Part shown: positions 27,162 through 34,607 of the stretch, piece by piece
Position numbering within the stretch: the stretch's first letter is position 1
Layout of the letters: each line of letters opens with the position of its first letter
NCBI GenBank assembly: GCA_008501705.1
Contig: QQUG01000044.1
Location: 1 to 34,933 of the forward strand
Direction: 5' to 3'
DNA: 34,933 bases
Source of the DNA: Flavobacterium sp.
Lineage (GTDB): Bacteria > Bacteroidota > Bacteroidia > Flavobacteriales > Flavobacteriaceae
Made by a program: the position numbers and the translations under genes
The notes under the pieces: generated by a model
Told to the model about the DNA's origin: nothing
Seen by the model: only the letters and a program-made list of their open reading frames with translations
The model's database searches: none

Positions 27162-27644
27162 TCTGGAATCATTCTATTTGGTTTTTTATTGAGTGAGAAA
27201 GTAGTATGTAGTGAATGCTGTGCAATGATGATCACCATACTACTTCGGTGTTAATACCTTATAACCGTAAGGACTACTAATGGTGCGTAACTAGTATTTG
27301 GGATATAAAGTCGTGTTTCTGATGCTTTTAATTAATTTGTTCACTAGTTACATCGGCGTTTTAAAATTAAAAAATCCATTCACTTGCGGGGCAATTTTTA
27401 ATATGTTTTTAAAGTAGAGTTATGAACAATCAAATAGCCCAATAACCACGAGGGTAATTTCCCTTATAGCATAGATCATGTATTTGCCGAACCTGTCTGC
27501 TGTCATGGCAGACACATTTTCAGAAACCAATTTCTAACGGATCCTGCGAAAGAATCGTATCATGGGAACTTAGTTTATCTAAATGTTAGATAATTAATCG
27601 GATAGGGGTGAGAGGGGTGGTGTACACTTATTAGGCAACAGGCC
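27162..27644. other. 483-bp intergenic region with two perfect inverted repeats
   Basis: No convincing gene. Two hairpins stand out. TGTCTGC / GCAGACA (27494-27500 and 27508-27514) has a 7-nt loop. TTATCTAA / TTAGATAA (27575-27582 and 27586-27593) has an ATG loop and may end the minus-strand DUF4437 transcript. A weaker AGGG/CCCT pair lies near 27450. The promoter of the YoaK-like gene must lie in the left part. Confidence 0.5.
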
Positions 27645-28496
27645 TTATTCCACTTTAATATTCCCGTTCGTTCTCACATAAATTATAACGTCTTTTTCTG
27701 AATTGTTCGAAATGGTATGAATTGCTTTCGATGTAGCACCGAAATAGCTTCCGGTGTCCAGTACTTTTGTTTCCTGATCTTGAGGTAGCATGTAATTCAT
27801 TTCGCCTTGTATGACAACCGCATGTAAAACTGTGCCCTCCGTATTTATTGTTCCATTAAATGTTTTGGGGAATTTTACAAAAAGTCCTTTCGAACCACCA
27901 TCATCCCAAAGAAAACTTATTTCAGCTTCACTATGGGAAGCTATCCAGTTTGACTTTTTACTATTAAGCCATACCACATTTGAAGCATCTATATTGACGG
28001 GTCGTTCTCCACTGTCGAATGCTTCCTCAATGGGTTTAACTAAGTAAGGCCCTTTATCTATTTCCACTAAGGCGATATTTTCTTCGCCTTTGGCAGCCGT
28101 AATATGCGATTCTCCTTTGGGTTGAGTCCAGAAACTACCTGGTTTCATCCACATCGTTGCAGCTGCCGGATCGTCGTTATGGACACTTCCTTTTATAACA
28201 ACAGCTCTGTACGTTGCGTTGTGAATGTGAGGTGGGGAAGAAAATCCATCGGCAAACTTTGCTAGAAACCCGGTTGCTACTTCTCCATTTCTATCTCCCC
28301 AAATGGTTCCAGCTAGCGGACTTTGGTCCCCTCGTGCAGGGTTTAATTTTTCCCAATTGATTTCAGAGCTCAACAGCACTTTATTTGTTGGGTTTTCAAT
28401 CTGTTGGGAAGTAGTATGGTCCGCGTCTTTGTTCGGATTGGTACAAGACAGTAAAATTGTACTTATGGCTAAAAGACTGATCGTTATTTGTTTCAT
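27645..28496 (-). CDS. DUF4437 cupin lipoprotein
   Basis: 283 aa. The N-terminus [18 protein letters not shown] is a lipoprotein signal (lipobox LLSC, Cys18). Two cupin-like halves follow: the first around [27 protein letters not shown], the second around [20 protein letters not shown]. His residues in PPHIHN could bind a metal. The pattern is DUF4437. Activity is unknown. It overlaps the NmrA-like gene by 4 bp (ATGA) and is the last gene of the HxlR-linked operon. Confidence 0.82.
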   Translation of the reverse strand: MKQITISLLAISTILLSCTNPNKDADHTTSQQIENPTNKVLLSSEINWEKLNPARGDQSPLAGTIWGDRNGEVATGFLAKFADGFSSPPHIHNATYRAVVIKGSVHNDDPAAATMWMKPGSFWTQPKGESHITAAKGEENIALVEIDKGPYLVKPIEEAFDSGERPVNIDASNVVWLNSKKSNWIASHSEAEISFLWDDGGSKGLFVKFPKTFNGTINTEGTVLHAVVIQGEMNYMLPQDQETKVLDTGSYFGATSKAIHTISNNSEKDVIIYVRTNGNIKVE

Positions 28497-29344
28497 TGGT
28501 TTTTCTTAAAGTTCTTGATAATTTCTAAAGTAGGTTTATGAGGTCTTCCGGAGGCTTTTTCAAAATCGGAACGCACATCATTTGCTCCGCTTCTTATGCC
28601 TTCGTAAATACCAGCAATTACAGTTCCTAAGAAATCACCTAATGCTGCCTTTCTTTCGGCCGCATAAGCCTCTACAGTCACTGAATTGAAGACAAGACTC
28701 GTGTCATACACCTGGTTGATATAATCGGCAAGCTGACTCTGAGTAACAGGATCGCCTACAAGGTTGTAAATTTGGCCATTATGTTTGTCTTCTATAAGCA
28801 TTTTAGCATAGGCATAAGCTAATTCTTCCCTACTCGTATAGGTGCATTTTCCCTGAGCTGCACAGTTTCTAATTTCGCCATCTTTGAGGTAGGTATCCAG
28901 GTATTCTAGATCTGGTTCAATGTAAATTCCATTTCTGCCAATAACCCAATTTAAGCCAGAATTTTGTACATCTCTTTCAGTTTGTCTGTTGGTTTGAACA
29001 ATAGGGCTAAAAGCATTATCCTCTTCAGCGCCAACGATACTTGTATAAACGATTTTTCGAACACCGTTGTGTTTCGCTGCTTCAATGACGTTTCTGTGTT
29101 GTATGATTCGTTTTTGAGGTTCGTCCATCCCTGAAATCAATAAAACAGTATCGATTCCTTTTAAGGCCAAATCGAAATCTTCCCGATTGTTGTAATCTCC
29201 TTTTCTGATCTCAACGCCTAATTTTGATGCTTTTTCCGGTGTACGTGCGATCCCAATGACGTTTTCCTTTCCAATTTCCCTTATGAGTTGCTTTACAACG
29301 GAAGCACCTAATTTTCCACTTGCGGAGGTAACTGCTATTTTCAT
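28493..29344 (-). CDS. NAD(P)H-binding NmrA/QorB-like reductase
   Basis: 283 aa. The N-terminal nucleotide-binding motif is SASGKLGAS, and the following segments ([42 protein letters not shown] and [17 protein letters not shown]) match the QorB (YtfG) group of atypical short-chain dehydrogenases. It probably reduces quinones or aldehydes with NADPH. In Escherichia coli the ytfG gene is paired with the HxlR regulator gene ytfH, which matches the context here. It overlaps the DUF4437 gene by 4 bp. Confidence 0.85.
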   Translation of the reverse strand: MKIAVTSASGKLGASVVKQLIREIGKENVIGIARTPEKASKLGVEIRKGDYNNREDFDLALKGIDTVLLISGMDEPQKRIIQHRNVIEAAKHNGVRKIVYTSIVGAEEDNAFSPIVQTNRQTERDVQNSGLNWVIGRNGIYIEPDLEYLDTYLKDGEIRNCAAQGKCTYTSREELAYAYAKMLIEDKHNGQIYNLVGDPVTQSQLADYINQVYDTSLVFNSVTVEAYAAERKAALGDFLGTVIAGIYEGIRSGANDVRSDFEKASGRPHKPTLEIIKNFKKNQ

Positions 29345-29368
29345 AAACGTTAGTTTTTATTCATTAAA

Positions 29369-29998
29369 TTAAGCTGTAACAGCTTTTCTGTTCTTTCGAA
29401 ACCGAATTATCCTGTCTTTTATATAAGGTATTCGAATAACAAAGCCAATTCCTACGATAACCGCATAGATCACCCAGGTTTTATCTAAAAGCGCTACGTG
29501 AAGCAGACTAAGAAAAATGGCAGCATAGGAGAAGCTCTGTAGTTTTTTCCATTTACTTTTTAGTTTCTTCATCGATCTTCTATTTGATGTGATCATCAAA
29601 GGAATGACGATCAAAACTGCAACGAATCCTGCTACGTAATTCACCTGCGTAAACGTCTCAAGGAAGCCTTCAGCAAATAAAAATATTACAAAGTGTAGTA
29701 GACTCCACACAGCCGTTGCAATTCCCATTGCTTGTCTTACAAAAAGATTGCTAATTCCGAAAAGAATAAAGAACGGCGTGCACGTAAGCACAGCGGTCAT
29801 CCATCGTATAGCGAACTCTCCGGATACGTGATACATCATTTCTAAGGTGGTCATCCCTTCACTACCGGCACCTTCAATTAATGTTATGGATAGGCCATTG
29901 GTAACATCAATTTGCACCATACTAAAAATGACGAACAAAGGTAATATTGCCAGTATGGCAACTAGCATCCAACCATAATTTCCTTTTAAAAATTTCAT
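29369..29998 (-). CDS. ferric-reductase-like membrane protein (MsrQ/YedZ-like)
   Basis: 209 aa with about six hydrophobic segments. The pattern MMYHVSGEFAIRWMTAVLTCTPF, LLHFVIFLFAEGF, RRSMKKLKSKWKKLQSFSYAAIFLSLLHVALL matches the ferric reductase-like transmembrane domain, with His residues placed to bind haem b. It may carry electrons across the inner membrane to a periplasmic acceptor; no MsrP-like partner is present. It is an operon member between the quinone oxidoreductase and the NmrA-like gene. Confidence 0.82.
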   Translation of the reverse strand: MKFLKGNYGWMLVAILAILPLFVIFSMVQIDVTNGLSITLIEGAGSEGMTTLEMMYHVSGEFAIRWMTAVLTCTPFFILFGISNLFVRQAMGIATAVWSLLHFVIFLFAEGFLETFTQVNYVAGFVAVLIVIPLMITSNRRSMKKLKSKWKKLQSFSYAAIFLSLLHVALLDKTWVIYAVIVGIGFVIRIPYIKDRIIRFRKNRKAVTA

Positions 29999-30002
29999 GC
30001 TA

Positions 30003-30068
30003 TTAATTATTCTCTAAAGTTTCCAATTCTTTTTCAAGTCTTTCAGTTTTAGTTTTAAATTTTTCCAT
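30003..30068 (-). CDS. possible 21-aa peptide in the redox operon
   Basis: Frame MEKFKTKTERLEKELETLEN ends 4 bp before the membrane-protein start codon. A stretch of purines (AAAAGAG) lies just upstream of its ATG. The composition is that of a short coiled coil. It could be a small coupled peptide or the remains of a gene; it is too short to be sure. Confidence 0.3.
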   Translation of the reverse strand: MEKFKTKTERLEKELETLENN

Positions 30069-30092
30069 GGCTCTTTTCAACTGAAATATCTT

Positions 30093-31079
30093 TTAGTTCT
30101 CAACAACTACTTTACCAATTGCATTTCTACTTTCAAGTCTTGCATAGGCTTCTCCAACATTTTCCAGTGAAAATTGATTTTCATCTAATAAAGGGCTTAG
30201 ATCTCCAGCTTCGGCAATTTTGGTAAGGTTTCTTAAAATTTCTCCGTGTTGCTCTCTTTTGAAATCATGTAGCATTGGGATAAGCATAAATACAACGTGT
30301 AAAGAAAGCCCTTTAAAGTGCATTGCAGTGAGATCTAGTTCACATAAGGAAACGGTAGTTGCAACCTGGCCATTTAAAGCGGCAGCTTCAAAGGATTTTA
30401 GCATATTTTCTCCACCTACCGAATCAAACACCACGTCAAAACCAAGTCCATTGGTGTGTTTATTCACATAATCTTCAACCTGTTCTGTTTTGTAATTTAT
30501 GGGTTCGGCACCAAAACCTTTTACGATTTCCATTTGTTTTTCACTACTAACGGTTGCATAAACGTCTGCGCCAAAATGTTTGGCCAGCTGCACGGCCACG
30601 TGTCCAACACCTCCGGTGCCGCCGTGTACTAAAACTTTCTGACCGCTTTTTACATTGGCACGAATAAGACCTTCGTAGGCAGTTATACCAACCAGCGGAA
30701 GAGAGGCGGCTTCTTTCATGCTAAGGTTTTTAGGTTTACGAGCAATTAATTTGCTGTCTGCAGAGATATATTCGGCTAATGTACCTTGTAAGTCTCCTAA
30801 TCCACCGGCGCAACCATAAACTTCATCGCCAACCGAAAAATCAGTAACATCTGCCCCAATCTCTACAATGGTACCTGCGAAGTCCATTCCCAGTATGGCC
30901 GGCGTGGCCGGGGCAAATGGCAGGTCCTTTCCCATATTTTTTATCATTGTATCTACGGTATTGATACTGGATGCGGAGATTTTAACTAACACCTGCCCAT
31001 TGCTAAGAGTTGGATCTTCCACTTCTCTGGGTTCGAAGCTTGCATTTTCACCATATTGACTTATTATCATTGCTCTCAT
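30093..31079 (-). CDS. zinc-type alcohol dehydrogenase / quinone oxidoreductase family
   Basis: 328 aa, medium-chain dehydrogenase fold. The GroES-like part (1-125) includes LGMDFAGTIVEIG and DEVYGCAGG. The nucleotide-binding part has VLVHGGTGGVGHVAVQLAKHFGADVYATV, which is the QOR-type AxGGVG motif for NADPH. Cysteines that hold structural zinc in classical alcohol dehydrogenases are absent. It is the first gene of the operon and divergent from hxlR. It probably reduces quinones or enones. Confidence 0.9.
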   Translation of the reverse strand: MRAMIISQYGENASFEPREVEDPTLSNGQVLVKISASSINTVDTMIKNMGKDLPFAPATPAILGMDFAGTIVEIGADVTDFSVGDEVYGCAGGLGDLQGTLAEYISADSKLIARKPKNLSMKEAASLPLVGITAYEGLIRANVKSGQKVLVHGGTGGVGHVAVQLAKHFGADVYATVSSEKQMEIVKGFGAEPINYKTEQVEDYVNKHTNGLGFDVVFDSVGGENMLKSFEAAALNGQVATTVSLCELDLTAMHFKGLSLHVVFMLIPMLHDFKREQHGEILRNLTKIAEAGDLSPLLDENQFSLENVGEAYARLESRNAIGKVVVEN

Positions 31080-31096
31080 GTACTATTGTTTTAGTT

Positions 31097-31113
31097 ACTA
31101 TAAAAATTATAGT
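31097..31113. repeat. palindrome in the HxlR/redox-operon divergent region
   Basis: ACTATAA-AAA-TTATAGT, a perfect 7-bp inverted repeat. Further ATAGT/ACTAT half-sites follow at about 31125-31132 and 31160-31170. The position beside both core promoters fits an operator of the HxlR regulator. This is inferred. Confidence 0.5.
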
Positions 31114-31143
31114 TGCAAACTTAAGTATAGTATTCTATCTTTG
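31113..31143 (+). promoter_or_regulatory. promoter of the HxlR regulator gene
   Basis: TTG (31113-31115), a 20-bp spacer and TATCTTTG (31136-31143), matching TTG-N17-23-TAnnTTTG. It overlaps the opposite-strand promoter almost fully. Confidence 0.75.
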
Positions 31144-31146
31144 CAA
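31116..31146 (-). promoter_or_regulatory. promoter of the quinone oxidoreductase operon
   Basis: On the minus strand TTG (31144-31146), a 20-bp spacer and TAAGTTTG (31116-31123). The -33 element of this promoter is part of the TTTGCAA that also holds the -7 end of the plus-strand promoter. The reverse is true at the other side. Confidence 0.75.
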
Positions 31147-31175
31147 TAACGGTCAAAAATGATAGTATACATTTT

Positions 31176-31532
31176 ATGGAAAAGACAGAACCAAAAATGC
31201 TTAAGTTCAGAGGTAGTGAATATCCTTGTTGTGCAAGCTTAACGATGGGGGTTATAGGAGGAAAATGGAAAACAGTGATCTTATATCATTTAATGCACAA
31301 AACACTTCGCTATAACGAGTTAAGAAAGGAAATGCCCACCGTTACTGAAAGAACCTTGAGTTTGCAGCTAAAAGCCCTGGAAGAAGATGGCTTAATTAAA
31401 AGAAAGGTGTATACGTCCAAGCCACCTTTGAAAGTTGAGTATTCCTTAACCGATCTCGGTAAAACCTTAATTCCGTTAATTCAGTCTATTGCGGATTGGG
31501 GTGACTTTGTAGTTGAAAAATATGCAAAGTAG
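31176..31532 (+). CDS. HxlR family transcriptional regulator
   Basis: 118 aa, winged-helix protein. Segments MGVIGGKWKTVILYHLM, LRYNELRKEMPTVTERTLSLQLKALEEDGLIKRKVY and VEYSLTDLGKTLIPLIQSIADWG are diagnostic. Two adjacent cysteines (Cys18, Cys19) sit at the place where redox- or quinone-sensing HxlR proteins carry their reactive Cys. With the divergent quinone oxidoreductase operon this points to a thiol-based sensor of quinones or aldehydes. It probably represses both promoters. Confidence 0.93.
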   Translation: MEKTEPKMLKFRGSEYPCCASLTMGVIGGKWKTVILYHLMHKTLRYNELRKEMPTVTERTLSLQLKALEEDGLIKRKVYTSKPPLKVEYSLTDLGKTLIPLIQSIADWGDFVVEKYAK

Positions 31533-31742
31533 GGGGTTAGTTTGTTGCTGAGGGGCCTGTGTATGAGTAGTTGCGTGGGTAAGCCTTTAACTTAGCGTGT
31601 CGGTATGGTAGGTAGGTTTCTTTAAATTTGTGATGATTAATTGGGGGGAGGCAAAACTAAGGTTTTTGAACCAAGTAAGCAGGGGGGAAATTTATTCTTT
31701 GGCAAAATATACCCTACGGTCGTGGGAACTAATGTAACAAGC
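31533..31742. other. 210-bp intergenic stretch rich in G runs
   Basis: No gene, terminator hairpin or tRNA seen. The plus strand carries several G runs (GGGGG, GGGGGG) spaced over about 150 bp. It forms the left edge of the AT-rich two-gene block, so it may hold a recombination boundary. Confidence 0.4.
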
Positions 31743-32852
31743 TTATGACAAATATGAATGACTAGCAAAAAGGATATTCCTTTTATAAAATTTGTTTAGA
31801 AATAAGTTTGGGAGTATTCTTTCAGCGCTTTCTTGAAGAATACTAAATAAGGGCCTAAAATGGTCATACTTACCTTCATATACTTCTCTCCATAGATTTG
31901 GTCTATATCTTACCCAGATACTTAAAAGGTAAAATAATTTAAAGTATAGAAGAAATACGTCATCTATGGTTAATAATGGTTTTAATGTGCAGCTTGCGGC
32001 AATGGGTGAATTGTATTTAGGCTTTAGGGTAATATATTGAGCAAGGACATCGTCGCATCTAAATTCTTCTTTCGAAGAATCTTTATTAGTTTTTTTTCTG
32101 TATTCAAATTGATATTCTTCAGGAATACTCAAAATATTATTTATTAAATCCGCTTCCAGATATTCAGTATTTTGAAACTTATTTATGCTTACTTTAAAAG
32201 ATGCAGGTTCTACTTTGTAATTTTTACTTGCATAATAATTTAGATAATATGGTTGCTCTTTAAATATTTCTGAGTAAATGTTCTTTAATTCTGGAATACG
32301 AGCTAATAGTTCTTTTAATGAAACGATTTTGTGAATTTGCTCCTCAGGTACTTTATCTATTTTTCGATAGTAATTAGGGGTAATTATCTTTTTCGTGTCA
32401 AATAACATTCTATCTAGATATTCTTTAAAAAAACCATTCGGACAGCAATAAATGAATTCATTTTCAGCGATATTACCGGTTGCTGTACGGTAAATGGATT
32501 TTAGACCGTGACCTCCGTTTTTTGAGAAGTTTTCAACATCGCTTAGGGTTAATGGGTTATTAACGTTTGCGATAAGTAAGGCGCTCAATAAATTATACGT
32601 ACCGTAATAAATCGAAATTATACTTGGTGTCAAATTTCTAGCGTCAGATTGATTAAATAAATCTCTCGCACTACGAATACAAAACGTTATGCCTTTAGCT
32701 TTTTCATTCAATAATTCATCATTAAGTCCTAGTCCGGCTAACTGTGATTGACGGGTTAATTCCTCAATAACACCATTATGCGTCGTTAGAATATCAATTC
32801 GTTGCCAAATTGCAATTTTCGGAGTTTCTGTAAAAATTCTTTCGTGATCCAT
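31743..32852 (-). CDS. YaaC-like protein of the two-gene island
   Basis: 369 aa, probably cytoplasmic. Features that resemble the YaaC family are the helical segment SIISIYYGTYNLLSALLIAN (78-97), the downstream GGHGLKSIY (114-121) and the NGFF turn (139-142). The C-terminal part (about 290-345) is helical and hydrophobic (LLTIDDVFLLYFKLFYLLSIWVRYRP), suggesting a buried core or membrane contact. The family has no known activity. It lies downstream of the ATPase gene with 136 bp between them, both on minus and AT-rich. The match is by recognition and would need a profile search. Confidence 0.5.
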   Translation of the reverse strand: MDHERIFTETPKIAIWQRIDILTTHNGVIEELTRQSQLAGLGLNDELLNEKAKGITFCIRSARDLFNQSDARNLTPSIISIYYGTYNLLSALLIANVNNPLTLSDVENFSKNGGHGLKSIYRTATGNIAENEFIYCCPNGFFKEYLDRMLFDTKKIITPNYYRKIDKVPEEQIHKIVSLKELLARIPELKNIYSEIFKEQPYYLNYYASKNYKVEPASFKVSINKFQNTEYLEADLINNILSIPEEYQFEYRKKTNKDSSKEEFRCDDVLAQYITLKPKYNSPIAASCTLKPLLTIDDVFLLYFKLFYLLSIWVRYRPNLWREVYEGKYDHFRPLFSILQESAERILPNLFLNKFYKRNILFASHSYLS

Positions 32853-32988
32853 AAATTTGTTATATCCGTGTCACATGGAGCAACGTTGTATTGTATTCAG
32901 ATGAAAAACTAATTAAAATTGTAACTTCCACGAATAATTTCAATAGAAATCCACACAGTCATCAATGTTATGTCTTTCTAAGAATTGT

Positions 32989-34503
32989 TTATTCGGTAAT
33001 TTTTAAATTTTTATCAAGCTTCAAACCGTTAATGTATTCCCGAAAATTTTCAAGATTTATTTTAGGTGATGACCGAATTTTGTCTTCTCTTCCCTCCTCG
33101 TCTTTTTGCCCTGGTTCCACCTGTTTGAAGTTTCGAGGATTTGCATTTGGAAATAGACCAACATCTACTAAGTATGCTGAATATCTCGTGCCATCACTCG
33201 GAGCTGAACTTGTATTTGAGTTTGCAATATGTATTAATCTAAGATCAACTAGTTCTTTAATTGCCTGATTGATTTGTGGATATTTTAGTATTTCAGAATT
33301 TGATATTAAGAAAGCGTTCCATTTTTTATTCTCGACGATTTCATTTCTAATATGCTGTAAATAATGTTCTAAAATCTCTTTCTCATCCTGTGAGTCAGTT
33401 TTAAATGCTTCTAATTTATTTGGTAGATTTTCAATACTAGTTTCAATTACCAAAGGTTTACTAATACTCGTTTGACCATTAATTATTTTATTACCTAGAT
33501 CTAAAAACAAGGAGAAAAAATCTCTTGGCACTCCTCCTGATGCTAAACAAAGAAATCTAAATCCGTTTTCTGAAAAAACATTCTCGTAATCAATGTTTAC
33601 GTCAACTTTATTATTTACGCTAATAAGGAGATTTTTCATAAAACTCACAAGAGAATTAAAATTTTCAAAATTATAATCAAGATTTAATGATTGACCGTCA
33701 TGCTTAACTTCCATCCCTATGTAGGTTTCTCCTTGGGTGTAAAGCGAAGTCCTATGTTTTATTGAAGCAATTTTTAAATAAAGTCGTGTATTCTTTGAGA
33801 TACGATGGAAAAAGTCGGCAAAATAAGGTTGGTCGGTTTTTCTAATAAAATAGAAATCATCTAGAATAAGAAAAATATCTTTATCCAAGTATTCGGACGA
33901 TTGTTGAATTAGTTCTTTAAAATCTGTTAGTTCATTACGTAGAATATTCAGTTTGTCAATTTTTAATGTTTTCGACGATTCTAATTCTTCACTCACTTCT
34001 GCACCAACTTTTGTGTTTGTCTCACCAAACCCGGCACTCGCCTCACCTAATATTTTGCTACCAGTTTTACTTCTCATAGATTCCTCGTATTGATCTGGAC
34101 TTCTTAATCTATTATCGAGCTGAATTAAATATTTATCTAATGAGCGGGAAATCTTTCTTGTCTGGTAACCACGTTTCACTTGCCACCAAGAATAATTGTT
34201 ATCCAAGTTTGTTTTAAGCTGCTTTATTACAATCCTCAAAACTTGAATTATAGAATCTGGAAAGCTTATATCCTTATAATCATCAAGATTTACTGAAATA
34301 ATGATGTTATCCTTTGCTCGAGTCTTTAGAGATTTCAATAACAATGACTTTCCAGATCCTCTTCGACCATATATAATTTGGTTTTGTTTGCTTTCAAGAC
34401 GATCAATGTGACCTTTCGGATCTAAATACTCAATCGTTGTTTGCTCTGTAACACGAATATTTTCTTCAATATACCTCAAAACTTTTCTTAAATCTTCGTT
34501 CAT
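32989..34503 (-). CDS. P-loop (AAA/STAND-like) ATPase of the two-gene island
   Basis: 504 aa from the ATG at 34503 (MNEDLRKVLRYIEENI). The track's 19-residue N-terminal extension is hydrophobic and unlike the rest, so I use the inner start. Walker A is GRRGSGKS (46-53); Walker B is LILDDF (212-217). Between them is an insert (about 105-195) with a Gly/Ser/Glu-rich part and a coiled helix. Further on, IASIKHRTSLY may be a sensor-1/arginine region and LASGGVPRDFFSLF resembles the sensor-2/lid of Orc/STAND ATPases. The C-terminal part (about 400-460) looks like a winged helix (ISNSEILKYPQINQAIKELVDLRLIHIA). No transposase or helicase motif. Likely a DNA- or ligand-sensing ATPase. Confidence 0.72.
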   Translation of the reverse strand: MNEDLRKVLRYIEENIRVTEQTTIEYLDPKGHIDRLESKQNQIIYGRRGSGKSLLLKSLKTRAKDNIIISVNLDDYKDISFPDSIIQVLRIVIKQLKTNLDNNYSWWQVKRGYQTRKISRSLDKYLIQLDNRLRSPDQYEESMRSKTGSKILGEASAGFGETNTKVGAEVSEELESSKTLKIDKLNILRNELTDFKELIQQSSEYLDKDIFLILDDFYFIRKTDQPYFADFFHRISKNTRLYLKIASIKHRTSLYTQGETYIGMEVKHDGQSLNLDYNFENFNSLVSFMKNLLISVNNKVDVNIDYENVFSENGFRFLCLASGGVPRDFFSLFLDLGNKIINGQTSISKPLVIETSIENLPNKLEAFKTDSQDEKEILEHYLQHIRNEIVENKKWNAFLISNSEILKYPQINQAIKELVDLRLIHIANSNTSSAPSDGTRYSAYLVDVGLFPNANPRNFKQVEPGQKDEEGREDKIRSSPKINLENFREYINGLKLDKNLKITE

Positions 34504-34607
34504 TTTATACTTATTGAAAATTAAAGCCAACGCTTCTATAAAAATAACAATCCCCACCAACCCACCTTACGGAATCCCATAAATTTCCTTAACACAGTTT
34601 TCAACAC

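Noticed and set aside
27481-27540. Possible short protein MYLPNLSAVMADTFSE
   Set aside because: Frame of about 19 codons with no homology signal; the hairpin explains the sequence pattern equally well.
34504-34560. 19-residue N-terminal extension of the island ATPase
   Set aside because: Hydrophobic and unlike the rest; ATG at 34503 begins a typical helical N-terminus.
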